Source: PHAA01 sp964584415 (GTDB taxonomy: Bacteria; Bacillota; Syntrophomonadia; Syntrophomonadales; Syntrophomonadaceae). Taken from it: a stretch of DNA of 12,441 nucleotides. Position 1 is the first letter of the stretch. Each line of letters starts with the position of its first letter. A program made the translations under genes and the position numbers. Positions 1 through 6,514 of the stretch are shown one piece after another. The notes under the pieces are model-generated. The model was not told the DNA's origin, made no database searches, and saw only the letters and a list, made by a program, of their open reading frames with translations. The stretch is from positions 1 to 12,441 of the forward strand of contig CAZOZX010000059.1 of NCBI GenBank assembly GCA_964584415.1, read 5' to 3'.

Positions 1-212
1 GCATAGTCGCTCCTACCGACCAACTACGAAGCGAAACGGAAAAAGTTTGTCGGATGATCCAGAAGAACAGCCGGGAGGGAATAGCAGCCAACAAGGCTCT
101 CTACAACCGCGGCTGGCAAACCACCCTGCGGGAAGGTTTGGAAAATGTGGAGTACGGTCAGAGTTTTGAAATCAATGACACCAATGAGCGCCTGGCCGGA
201 TTTATAAAATAG
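1..212 (+). CDS. Enoyl-CoA hydratase/isomerase family protein (crotonase), C-terminal end, 5' truncated by the window
   Basis: The plus-strand frame beginning at base 3 is open from the window edge and ends with TAG at 210-212, giving 69 visible residues. It starts IVAPTDQL, continues through a long helical stretch containing SREGIAANKALYNRG, then has an acidic segment (GQSFEINDTNERLAGFIK) before the stop. This matches the C-terminal third of crotonases: the V..P..L helix, the A...K helix that follows, and the E...F......E...AF. end that packs over the neighbouring subunit. The active-site half lies outside the window, so hydratase, isomerase or dehydratase activity cannot be told apart. Together with the dehydrogenase and second crotonase nearby it suggests a beta-oxidation or butyrate-type CoA pathway in the cytoplasm. 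It converges on the acyl-CoA dehydrogenase, with the hairpin at 325-347 between them. The minus-strand frame over the same bases is a shadow. Confidence 0.8.
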   Translation, partial: IVAPTDQLRSETEKVCRMIQKNSREGIAANKALYNRGWQTTLREGLENVEYGQSFEINDTNERLAGFIK

Positions 213-324
213 CTGGATCCGGCGATGATGCACGGATAAACCAGGCTTTGTCCTTGGCTGACCGCTCAAAGACTTTAATAAAACACAATTGAAGTCCAGG
301 TGAATCAAAAAGCCATAATCAAGA

Positions 325-347
325 AGGGGCTGGTATTACCAGCCCCT
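325..347. terminator. Bidirectional intrinsic terminator between convergent genes
   Basis: Perfect 9-bp inverted repeat AGGGGCTGG / CCAGCCCCT with a 5-nt TATTA spacer; the outer T and A of that spacer can also pair, giving 10 bp and a 3-nt loop. On the minus strand it lies about 45 bases past the acyl-CoA dehydrogenase stop and is followed by TTCTTGATTATGGCTTTTT, a loose U-rich tail. On the plus strand it follows the partial crotonase and has a poorer tail. It most likely serves mainly the minus-strand gene. Confidence 0.75.
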
Positions 348-391
348 CTGTCCTGCCAATGTCCTTTTCTGTTTCCTCAAAGCAATTAACT

Positions 392-1540
392 TTAAAGCAC
401 GTAATTGGCGAAGATAATCCTTTGCATATCCGATACCCCTTCTATTTGCGGAGCAATTATGGCGTCCCGGTAAATCCTTTCCATGGGCAAATCTTTGGTT
501 AATCCATATGAGGCATGAACATCCATAGCCAGCTTGGCAGCTTCAACAGCGGTATCACTTACATACCCCTTGACCAGAGCAGCTTCGGCTGCGAATTTAA
601 CCGGATCAAACGGCTTATTGAACAGAATATCGTTAGCCAGGGTTCCTAGCCGGTAACACATCCAACGGGCACTGTGATATTTGGCTGCGATATGCCCTAT
701 CTTTAATTGAATGGCCTGGAACTTAGAAATCGGTTTGCCGCGGTGCAGCTTTTCCTTAGCGTATCTGACCGCTTCTTCATAGGAAGCCAGAATATTTCCC
801 AGGGCAATGGCACTAGTACCGATCTTGCCGAACGCAATCCCCAATAGGAGAATGTTGAATCCCTTGCCCTTTTCCCCGATCAAATTGGAAGCCGGAATCC
901 GGACATTTTTGAAATCAACATCGTAAACCGGGCTGCCATGGCCGCCGATCTTCTCAAAAGTGGTAGGCAGCGAGTACCCTTCGCAGAACTTATCTACCAG
1001 GTAGGCGCTGCATCCTCCGTCGTCAGCATCTTTACAAAACAGTACTATCGGTCCTTCGTAACCCGCCGCGGTTATGAATCGCTTGGTGCCGTTGATGATA
1101 ACAGAATCCCCGTCCTGGGTGGCGATTGTAGTTAACTGTTTGGGATCGGAGCCGGTGCCGGGCTCGGTGAAGGCAAAGGAAGGTTTTAGTTCACCGCGGC
1201 AGGTTTTAGGCAGGTAGAACGCCTTTTGCTCCTCAGTACCGAAGATGGAGATAACATCAGAGCCCATCATGTGCACTGAGAAAATGGTTCCTACCCCTGA
1301 GCATACCCTCGATATCTGTTCCTGAACCAAGACATAGTTTTCGTAGCCTATCCCGCTGCCCCCGTACTGTTCTTCAAAAGGCAGCCCGAAGTAGCCGAGA
1401 TCAGCCATACCATCCAGGATTTCGATAGGTACTTTGTCTTCCTTTTCGATTTTCTCTACTACCGGGGCAATAACAGTAGCGGCGTATTCACGGGCCGACT
1501 CTTGAATTAATTGCTGCTCTTCACTTAAATTAAAATCCAC
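392..1540 (-). CDS. Acyl-CoA dehydrogenase (short/medium-chain type, butyryl-CoA dehydrogenase-like)
   Basis: FAD-dependent cytoplasmic enzyme expected to oxidise an acyl-CoA to the 2-enoyl-CoA and pass electrons to an electron-transfer flavoprotein. The 382-residue product has the usual family length (about 380). Visible are the N-terminal helical domain, the beta-domain signature FAFTEPGTGSDP (residues 122-133), the KRFITAAGY segment after it, and the C-terminal YGLTKDLPMERIYRDA segment. IEGVSDMQR follows, where Glu367 is in the position of the catalytic base of short-chain acyl-CoA dehydrogenases. The chosen start is GTG at 1540, since GAGGAGGG (1549-1556) sits 8 bases before it. An upstream in-frame TTG at 1558 lies inside that Shine-Dalgarno and is rejected. 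Chain length cannot be read from sequence alone. The gene lies 96 bases downstream of the MarR gene in the same direction, so it may be co-transcribed and controlled with it; no convincing promoter was found in the gap. Confidence 0.93.
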   Translation of the reverse strand: MDFNLSEEQQLIQESAREYAATVIAPVVEKIEKEDKVPIEILDGMADLGYFGLPFEEQYGGSGIGYENYVLVQEQISRVCSGVGTIFSVHMMGSDVISIFGTEEQKAFYLPKTCRGELKPSFAFTEPGTGSDPKQLTTIATQDGDSVIINGTKRFITAAGYEGPIVLFCKDADDGGCSAYLVDKFCEGYSLPTTFEKIGGHGSPVYDVDFKNVRIPASNLIGEKGKGFNILLLGIAFGKIGTSAIALGNILASYEEAVRYAKEKLHRGKPISKFQAIQLKIGHIAAKYHSARWMCYRLGTLANDILFNKPFDPVKFAAEAALVKGYVSDTAVEAAKLAMDVHASYGLTKDLPMERIYRDAIIAPQIEGVSDMQRIIFANYVL

Positions 1541-1548
1541 TGCTTTTT

Positions 1549-1556
1549 CCCTCCTC
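1549..1556 (-). promoter_or_regulatory. Ribosome-binding site that decides the acyl-CoA dehydrogenase start
   Basis: GAGGAGGG on the minus strand, 8 bases ahead of GTG at 1540. It overlaps the upstream TTG, so that TTG cannot use this site. Confidence 0.8.
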
Positions 1557-1636
1557 AATTACTTAACTAATCATATTTACCATACCGGGCATTCACCGGT
1601 TTATTGGTGTGGTTTAGCCGGGATCCTCTCACAGAA

Positions 1637-2086
1637 CTACTCCCTGTTTTCGCTGGTCACCTTGTTGATCTCGGTGTCAAGAATATTGAGAGAATGCTGG
1701 AATATCCCGGCGATATCTGGAGCCACCATACCTCTTATATATTTGTTAAACTCAATGGCCTCAGGTATCAACTCCTTTTCGGCCAGCTGCTTGCCTTTCT
1801 GGGTCAGGAATATCCTTATACCCCGTCGGTCGTTGGGATCATCCTGTCTCTCTACCAGCTCCATTTTTTCCAAGCGATCTACCAGGCCGGTGATAGCTGA
1901 GCTGTCCAGCTCTACCCGTGCTCCGATATCCTTTATACTAGTACCTTCATGATCCCAAACATCATAAAGCACAAAACTCTGAGCTGCTGTAACCCCGTAT
2001 TTTGAGCATCTGGCATTCCATAGCCGGCTGACTTTGCGCGATATTGCATTTAACCGGAAACACCAGAAGTTGGTGAAATCAAGCAT
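1637..2086 (-). CDS. MarR-family winged-helix transcriptional regulator
   Basis: A 149-residue protein, the typical MarR size. After an N-terminal dimerisation helix, residues about 30-95 form the winged HTH: YGVTAAQSFVLYDVW (helices 1-2), IKDIGARVELDSSAITGLVDRLEK (helix-turn-helix), then the wing VERQDDPNDRRG, where the D-x-N-D-x-R-G pattern is the family's most conserved motif. A C-terminal dimer helix ends in INKVTSENRE. The start chosen is ATG at 2086, preceded by GAGGTG (2095-2100) with 8-base spacing; an upstream in-frame TTG at 2107 has no such site. The gene lies between a crotonase and an acyl-CoA dehydrogenase, so a role sensing a fatty acid or acyl-CoA and controlling beta-oxidation genes is likely, but this is inference from position. 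A promoter and an overlapping inverted repeat upstream suggest autoregulation. Confidence 0.92.
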   Translation of the reverse strand: MLDFTNFWCFRLNAISRKVSRLWNARCSKYGVTAAQSFVLYDVWDHEGTSIKDIGARVELDSSAITGLVDRLEKMELVERQDDPNDRRGIRIFLTQKGKQLAEKELIPEAIEFNKYIRGMVAPDIAGIFQHSLNILDTEINKVTSENRE

Positions 2087-2136
2087 CTTCCATACACCTC
2101 GGTTCAAAGTTAATTACTGATTTTAATTTAACCGAT

Positions 2137-2165
2137 ATCATAATCCTAAATTAGTTGTAACTCAA
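2137..2165 (-). promoter_or_regulatory. Sigma-A-type promoter of the marR gene
   Basis: On the minus strand TTGAGT (2165-2160) and TATGAT (2142-2137) are separated by exactly 17 bases. The -10 differs from TATAAT at one position and the -35 keeps TTGA. It lies about 50 bases upstream of the marR start and could also transcribe the downstream acyl-CoA dehydrogenase. Confidence 0.6.
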
Positions 2166-2177
2166 TTAAGGCAACTA
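2152..2177. promoter_or_regulatory. Candidate MarR operator (inverted repeat over the -35)
   Basis: TAGTTG and CAACTA are inverted with a 14-base A/T-rich spacer, centred at 2164.5, directly on the -35 hexamer of the marR promoter. MarR proteins commonly repress their own promoter by binding such dyads. The arms are only 6 bp, so chance is not excluded. Related TAGTTG...TTAATT sequences lie near the next crotonase gene. Confidence 0.4.
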
Positions 2178-2282
2178 TTTTGAGGGAGTGGGAAAGATAT
2201 TCTTGTTTAAACTGGCTTTCAACTTGCCGCGCGGACCAGGATAAGCAATAGTCTCTGCTCCCAATCAGCTACGATAACTCTC

Positions 2283-3074
2283 TTACTTTCCTGTAAAATC
2301 AGGTTTCTTCTTCTGCCCGGTAAACACCGCTATCCCTTGCTGATAATCATCGCTGGCAGCACAACTGACAACACTATCCCGTTCCGCTTCCAGCTGCACC
2401 TCCAAATAAGGCAGCAGGCATTTATTGAGCAGCTTCTTGGACTCGGCAAATGCTTTGGTTGCCCCGCCGGCTAATCTGGCTGCCAACTTAGCAGTTTCGG
2501 CTTCCAGCTCTTCAGGTTTAACCACCTTGTTGACCAGACCCCAATCCAGGGCCTTGGCAGCCGGGATGACCTCATCCAGGAAAACCATTTCACTGGCTCG
2601 ACCCAATCCTATTATAATCGGGACCATCTGGCTGAATCCGCAGTCCTGGCAGATCCCGACCCCGGTATAGGCCTGTTTGAATATTACCTCGGAATGACAT
2701 ATGCGCAGATCGCAGGCGGCAGCAAAACTTATTCCCACTCCGGCAGTAATACCATTGATACTGGCGATAATGGGTTTGGGCAATTTGCGCATATCAGATA
2801 TGAGGCGGGCACCAGGGACAGTGAAGTCTTTGAAAAAGTCCTGCCGGCCATCCTTGTATTGGGATGCCCAGGCGATATCTCCTCCCAGGCAGAAAGCCTT
2901 GTTGCCGGCACCAGTCAGGACTACCACCCGTATGCTTTCATCGTAGCATTCCTGAATAGCAGCGACCAACCCCTCCATCATATCACCGTTCAAAGCATTG
3001 TTTACGGCGGGGCGATTTAGGGTAATGGTGGCGATTCCATTTTGCTTGGACAATAACACCGCATCGTTTGACAT
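2283..3074 (-). CDS. Enoyl-CoA hydratase/isomerase family protein (crotonase) with atypical active site
   Basis: A 263-residue crotonase, near the usual length of about 260. Family landmarks are ITLNRP near the N-terminus, the oxyanion-hole segments KAFCLGGD (residues 59-66) and NGITAGVGIS (107-116), and GLGRASEMVFLDEVIPAAKALDWGLVNKVV in pieces across residues 156-185. In hydratases two Glu residues (Glu144 and Glu164 in the rat enzyme) act on the substrate. Here the first is Tyr136, while Glu162 fits the second; Asp144 sits in the loop where PaaG-type isomerases carry an acid. The activity may therefore be isomerisation or something else. The start is ATG at 3074, with AAGGAGG (3082-3088) 7 bases ahead; an ATG at 3101 lies upstream of that site and is not used. 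It is the first gene of the minus-strand beta-oxidation group and has its own promoter at 3167-3195. Confidence 0.88.
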   Translation of the reverse strand: MSNDAVLLSKQNGIATITLNRPAVNNALNGDMMEGLVAAIQECYDESIRVVVLTGAGNKAFCLGGDIAWASQYKDGRQDFFKDFTVPGARLISDMRKLPKPIIASINGITAGVGISFAAACDLRICHSEVIFKQAYTGVGICQDCGFSQMVPIIIGLGRASEMVFLDEVIPAAKALDWGLVNKVVKPEELEAETAKLAARLAGGATKAFAESKKLLNKCLLPYLEVQLEAERDSVVSCAASDDYQQGIAVFTGQKKKPDFTGK

Positions 3075-3081
3075 CTTCTCT

Positions 3082-3088
3082 CCTCCTT
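3082..3088 (-). promoter_or_regulatory. Ribosome-binding site that decides the crotonase start
   Basis: AAGGAGG on the minus strand, 7 bases before ATG at 3074. It rules out the ATG at 3101. Confidence 0.85.
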
Positions 3089-3126
3089 TTTGACTGCTCA
3101 TTTCAATCCGTCCTGCTATAATCCGC

Positions 3127-3151
3127 TGACATATAAATAATTAACATGTCA
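3127..3151. promoter_or_regulatory. Candidate operator downstream of the crotonase promoter
   Basis: TGACAT and ATGTCA form a 6-bp dyad around a 13-base A/T-rich spacer. It lies just downstream of the expected transcription start of the crotonase gene, where a bound repressor would block elongation. The minus-strand copy of the shared TAGTTG-type motif (3138-3155) overlaps its right half. Confidence 0.4.
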
Positions 3152-3166
3152 ACTATCTCTGCTGCC

Positions 3167-3195
3167 AAATTAGCACGGCCGATTATGATTGTCAA
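3167..3195 (-). promoter_or_regulatory. Sigma-A-type promoter of the crotonase gene
   Basis: On the minus strand a perfect TTGACA (3195-3190) is followed, 17 bases on, by TAATTT (3172-3167). The start of transcription would be near 3160, leaving a leader of about 85 nt before the ATG at 3074. Confidence 0.6.
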
Positions 3196-3199
3196 CGCT

Positions 3200-3429
3200 T
3201 TTTTGGCTGTCTCAAAATTGGTTGAAAACGAGCAAAACAGGAAGGTCGGAATGCTCTGCGAATGGTATCCAGACGCCTTCGGGTGATAGTGGATAGCGAA
3301 TCTTTTTTACGATATTGAATAAGAAAAAATCGCTGTGACACGAGGAAAGATATAAATCGAAATTTAGTTGATGTGTTAATTAACAGGCGTGATCAAATAG
3401 TATTCTCAGTCCCAAAATTATCGTATCTA
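3200..3429. other. Intergenic stretch with hairpins and an IS-end-like sequence, no gene seen
   Basis: No convincing gene. Plus-strand GGCTGTCTCAAAATT (about 3205-3219) resembles the terminal repeats of some Firmicute insertion sequences; a related CAGTCCCAAAATT occurs near 3406-3418 in the same orientation, not inverted. A hairpin at 3266-3295 pairs TATCCA with TGGATA and CGCC with GGTG around a UUCG loop, and a T6 run follows at 3303-3308. A second imperfect hairpin, GCGA/TCGC plus T6/A6, spans 3296-3333. GCGAAT flanks the first hairpin on both sides. The metallo-hydrolase at 3430 ends here, so one hairpin may be its terminator, but neither has a U-tract on the correct side. A decayed element or dispersed repeat is possible. 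Confidence 0.4.
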
Positions 3430-4404
3430 TCAATCCCTCGAAAAATAGACCACCCCGTCGCGCAGTTCCCTAATTAGCACCTTGCCCAAAACCAAATGGG
3501 TGAGGTGGGACAAGGCTTCGCCGGTGGCAAATATCTTTTGCGCCGCCGAAAATTCCTGCCAGGGTTTATTGCGCATATCCCATCTCATGTGGCTGGCTAC
3601 CTCGGCTCCGGTCATCTTTTGGCTCCCCAGAATTTCGAGGATGTCTTCCAGGCGTCTTTGGTGGTGCTCTTTCAGTTCCAGGATACGCCTTTTACAGTCC
3701 TTTATCAGCTGCCGGTGAGCCGGCAAGGTGAGCCGAATATCCAGGGCAGCTATTTTATCCAGACTGTCTAAGTATTCCTGCAGCAAGTCCCGGGCAGCGG
3801 TGGCAGGCTGTTCCCATAGGGTATTGTTGGGGGTTATGGTATCTAAAATATGATCCCCGGAGAAAAGTAACTTGTGCTGGGGATCGTAGAGACAAGTATG
3901 ATCAGGAGCATGGCCCGGAGTGGAAACGCACTGCAGGTTAAAGCCGCCTACGGCTAAAACATCGCCCTCGACAACCAGGTGGACGTTATCTACTCTTTCC
4001 GTTTTATATTTATAACCGGGATGATCGGTGTACGACACCCCTGACAGGCCAGCCTGGGCGATAAGCTCGTTGAAATAATTCCAGTGGTCAAGCTGCGGAC
4101 CCTTAAAGGCATTAGCAGTATAGGCATCACAAAAAACTTTGGTATGAGGAGTGGCAAGGTGATGGACCAGCCCAGCATGATCACTGTGGATGTGGGTAAC
4201 AAATATATCGGTGTTATCCATGGAAAATCCTAATTGCTGCCGGGCTTCATCCATGGCCGCGCGGCACTCCGGTTGGTTAAACCCGGTGTCGATGAGCAGA
4301 TTCCTCTCCTGGCCCTGGACAAAATAAGAGTTCAGTGCTCTAAGGGGATTATGGGGCAAGGGGATTTCAATTCTATAAATATTGGGCAGAACGTTATCTA
4401 TCAT
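3430..4404 (-). CDS. MBL-fold metallo-hydrolase with C-terminal winged-helix-like domain
   Basis: Metallo-beta-lactamase-fold hydrolase of about 324 residues; the substrate is unknown. The metal motif HIHSDH is at residues 71-76, followed by His165 in STPGHAPDH, Asp184 in LLFSGDH and His230 in LPAHRQL. This is the full set of ligands for a two-metal site. The C-terminal part after about residue 235 is basic and helical (KRRILELKEHHQRRLEDIL), then TGAEVASHM and SHLTHLVLGKVLIREL, resembling the winged-helix tail of LACTB2-like members of the fold. These hydrolyse thioesters, phosphodiesters or RNA, so function is open. Start: GAGGGG at 4415-4420 precedes three in-frame ATGs. The one at 4404 (10-base spacing) is chosen; 4410 (4 bases) is possible and 4422 overlaps the site. 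It is transcribed divergently from the DUF2889 gene and has its own candidate promoter. Confidence 0.87.
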   Translation of the reverse strand: MIDNVLPNIYRIEIPLPHNPLRALNSYFVQGQERNLLIDTGFNQPECRAAMDEARQQLGFSMDNTDIFVTHIHSDHAGLVHHLATPHTKVFCDAYTANAFKGPQLDHWNYFNELIAQAGLSGVSYTDHPGYKYKTERVDNVHLVVEGDVLAVGGFNLQCVSTPGHAPDHTCLYDPQHKLLFSGDHILDTITPNNTLWEQPATAARDLLQEYLDSLDKIAALDIRLTLPAHRQLIKDCKRRILELKEHHQRRLEDILEILGSQKMTGAEVASHMRWDMRNKPWQEFSAAQKIFATGEALSHLTHLVLGKVLIRELRDGVVYFSRD

Positions 4405-4470
4405 TTCCATCCATCCCCTCATAAATGAAGTTTTAAAATTTGCGAAGGATTAAAGTTATCCAGATACATC

Positions 4471-4479
4471 ATTTTATCA
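4471..4479 (-). promoter_or_regulatory. Candidate extended -10 promoter of the upstream MBL-fold gene
   Basis: TGATAAAAT on the minus strand is a TGn element fused to a TAAAAT hexamer. No good -35 is seen. It would give a leader of about 60 nt. Confidence 0.35.
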
Positions 4480-4497
4480 TCATCACTGTTTTTATGT

Positions 4498-4608
4498 ATG
4501 GACTTAGAAGAAATAATACAGCTGGTTCCCTCCCTGCAGTCCCAGTTCCTCCCGCCGGACCAGGCTGTCTTCCGGCCATTTTTACCATCCAACCTTAAGG
4601 CGGTATGA
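4498..4608 (+). other. Small open reading frame of 36 codons, uncertain
   Basis: ATG at 4498 opens a 36-codon frame ending TGA at 4606-4608. The peptide begins MDLEEIIQLVPSLQSQF and ends LPSNLKAV; it looks amphipathic and protein-like. No Shine-Dalgarno precedes it, and it lies in the divergent spacer between the first MBL-fold gene and the DUF2889 gene. It could be a small gene, a fragment of a lost gene or chance. It is not recognised. Confidence 0.2.
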
Positions 4609-4670
4609 TAGTTCGCAAATCAATCCCATATCTAAAATAACCCCTCAATGCACATAAACTCGCTGGTTTA

Positions 4671-4679
4671 TGATATTAT
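4671..4679 (+). promoter_or_regulatory. Candidate extended -10 promoter of the DUF2889 gene
   Basis: TGATATTAT is a TGn element directly followed by a TATTAT hexamer, 50 bases before the ATG at 4729. No clear -35 lies upstream. Confidence 0.35.
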
Positions 4680-4728
4680 TCTGTTATTCAAGAAACGTGA
4701 TGAATATTATCTTTACAGGTGGTTGGTT

Positions 4729-5556
4729 ATGAAGATCATAAAACAATCCTCCCGCTCTTGTTCGGTCGACCTTGTGGGCGATGAGTTATGGTGCAAGAGT
4801 ACCCTAATCAGCATAGACTATGAAGCCTACGTGCACCTGAAAGTCAGCCTGGATAACATAATAAAATATGTGCAGTGGGAATTATACCGGGCTCCCTTTG
4901 ATTACGAGGTTAAATGCGGAGAAATCCAGGGACTTGCCGGGCGATCCATTTTTGCCTACTCTTCCCGCCACACTGCCCAGTTTCTTGATCCAGTCTCGCG
5001 GGATGTTATGCTGGAGTTGATCTCCGAGGGTATTAGGGGCGTGGTGCAAACCAATAGATTTGCGGGCAAAAATTCTGAAAATCCTACTTTGGAAGATTTC
5101 GAGAAGAAGCCGGTGGCCGATTTTCTAGCCGGGAGCTGTGCTTTCCACAGCCTCCCCAACCGCTTTGAATTGGCCCAGTCTTATATAGAGGAGAATTTCA
5201 CCTACCCTGGGATAAGTCTTTGCCATCGTCAAAAAACCTACCAGCTCTTCGCCCATCCGGATCAGGTCATATATGCAACGGCTTGTTTTGCCGATTCTGC
5301 CCACGAAATATTTTTAACCTTTGTTCTGTCACTGGATGGGATGGTTACTGAAGTGAACGGTACATTTCTGCGCTTCCCCCTGCCGGTCTGCGAAACAACT
5401 ATAGATTTGTTGCAAGGTCTGAAAGGTAAAAAACTGGCTGATATGAGCAAAAAGGAAATAGCCCAATTCGTCGGAGGACCAAATGGCTGCACCCACCTGG
5501 TTGAGCCATGTTATGACCTGGCCCTGGAGCTGGCGCAGCTGGTGATAACCAACTGA
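4729..5556 (+). CDS. DUF2889-type protein of unknown function
   Basis: A 275-residue soluble protein with no signal peptide or membrane segment. The C-terminal part carries GGPNGCTHLVEPCYDLALEL with GCTHL at residues 253-257, a pattern typical of DUF2889 proteins, and an LLQGLKGKKLADM helix precedes it. The N-terminal half, with ISIDYEAYVHLKVSLDNI and YRAPFDYEVKCGEI, fits the domain's expected beta-rich region. The biochemical role of the family is not known. The start is ATG at 4729, preceded by AGGTGG (4717-4722) with 6-base spacing; an ATG at 4648 has no such site. It is the only complete plus-strand gene in the window and is flanked by two MBL-fold hydrolases, divergent from the first and convergent with the second (6 bases between stops). 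A functional link to either is possible but not shown. Confidence 0.75.
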   Translation: MKIIKQSSRSCSVDLVGDELWCKSTLISIDYEAYVHLKVSLDNIIKYVQWELYRAPFDYEVKCGEIQGLAGRSIFAYSSRHTAQFLDPVSRDVMLELISEGIRGVVQTNRFAGKNSENPTLEDFEKKPVADFLAGSCAFHSLPNRFELAQSYIEENFTYPGISLCHRQKTYQLFAHPDQVIYATACFADSAHEIFLTFVLSLDGMVTEVNGTFLRFPLPVCETTIDLLQGLKGKKLADMSKKEIAQFVGGPNGCTHLVEPCYDLALELAQLVITN

Positions 5557-5562
5557 CATGTT

Positions 5563-6480
5563 TTAGCGTTGTGACATTTTGCGGGCCAAAAACCTGACCT
5601 GGGCGGTAAGGTTAAGTACATAGCTTTGCTCCTCTTGTTTTCTCCCCTCTATCCTGTCATACCGGGCTGATTTGATTTGCCGAACCACCCGCTCAACGTC
5701 ATCATGTTCCAGTTGCAGCAGTTCACAGATACGGTTTCGATAATTGACCGTCTCTTCCAGGGAACGGTTAAAGAATTGCGTGACCTCCTCCCTGCCGGTA
5801 AAGACGCTGTAATGGCCCTGGCACAGGACCTCGGCCGGAAGTTCCGCCAATCGCCGCAGGGATGCAAGGTAGGAATCGTAATCGGCTACAAATTCAGGTT
5901 CGATGGTCCCGGAACCTATCATAACCCCGCCGGATTCCGGCGCAATTAATATCTTTTCCTGGGGCAGGTAGAAACTAAGGTGATCGCGGGTATGCCCTGG
6001 TGTAGCCAGAACCTGTACCGCCGTGTCGCCGATGGTAAGCATATCCCCATCCTTCAGTTCCATATCCACGGCAGGGGCTTCAAAGGCATCATCGATAAGC
6101 TGGGAATACTTCAGCCCCAGGTCTAACTCCAGATTGTCAGTCACTTCCCGGTTAAGTCTGGCCATTAGTTCAACCGCATTAGGCCGTCCCAGTATTTTTA
6201 CAGCTAGCGGTGATGCTGCTATTTGCAGAGACGGGAATGTCCTTTTAAGATAGGCGGCCGAGCCGCAGTGATCCCAATGAGCGTGCGAAATAAACAAGAT
6301 GGACGGTTGACGATCACCAAGCACTGAACGGATAGCATCAGCGTATATTCGGCCTAAACAGGTTATCCCCGAATCGAAGATTATGGCCTGCTCCGGGGTA
6401 TTAATCAGATATATGGGACATTCAGTGATTCCCAAAACATACAAAATATCGTTAACCCTGCCGGTACGATTTATTTGCAT
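5563..6480 (-). CDS. MBL-fold metallo-hydrolase with altered bridging ligand
   Basis: Metallo-beta-lactamase-fold protein of 305 residues; the substrate is not known. HAHWDH is at residues 66-71, followed by His163 in ATPGHTRDH and His223 in LCQGHYSVF, which fit the family's metal ligands. The usual Asp of the FxGD segment is replaced: the sequence reads ILIAPESGG, putting Glu182 where the bridging Asp normally lies. The C-terminal part from about residue 240 is helical and charged (SLEETVNYRNRICELL; ERVVRQIKSARYD) and may be a substrate-gating or dimer region. The start is ATG at 6480, with GGAGG (6489-6493) 8 bases ahead; an ATG at 6495 overlaps that site. A perfect TATAAT lies upstream at 6515-6520. 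It is monocistronic as far as can be seen and converges on the DUF2889 gene with only 6 bases between stops, so no terminator fits between them. Confidence 0.87.
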   Translation of the reverse strand: MQINRTGRVNDILYVLGITECPIYLINTPEQAIIFDSGITCLGRIYADAIRSVLGDRQPSILFISHAHWDHCGSAAYLKRTFPSLQIAASPLAVKILGRPNAVELMARLNREVTDNLELDLGLKYSQLIDDAFEAPAVDMELKDGDMLTIGDTAVQVLATPGHTRDHLSFYLPQEKILIAPESGGVMIGSGTIEPEFVADYDSYLASLRRLAELPAEVLCQGHYSVFTGREEVTQFFNRSLEETVNYRNRICELLQLEHDDVERVVRQIKSARYDRIEGRKQEEQSYVLNLTAQVRFLARKMSQR

Positions 6481-6488
6481 AAGCACCG

Positions 6489-6493
6489 CCTCC
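6489..6493 (-). promoter_or_regulatory. Ribosome-binding site that decides the second MBL-fold gene's start
   Basis: GGAGG on the minus strand, 8 bases before ATG at 6480. The alternative ATG at 6495 overlaps it. Confidence 0.75.
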
Positions 6494-6514
6494 ATCCGCA
6501 GCTATGTAAGAATA

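Noticed and set aside
24..308. Minus-strand open frame of 94 codons at the left edge
   Set aside because: It lies over the plus-strand crotonase C-terminus, which has clear family similarity; the minus frame has no recognisable features.
938..1135. Plus-strand frames within the acyl-CoA dehydrogenase and similar antisense frames elsewhere
   Set aside because: They have no family motifs and lie inside well-supported genes on the other strand.
1541..1558. N-terminal extension of the acyl-CoA dehydrogenase from TTG 1558
   Set aside because: The TTG and next codons are the Shine-Dalgarno of the GTG start at 1540.
1559..1636. Separate promoter for the acyl-CoA dehydrogenase; short dyad ACCGG/CCGGT at 1584-1600
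   Set aside because: No -35/-10 pair with acceptable spacing; the dyad has only 5-bp arms and no T-run.
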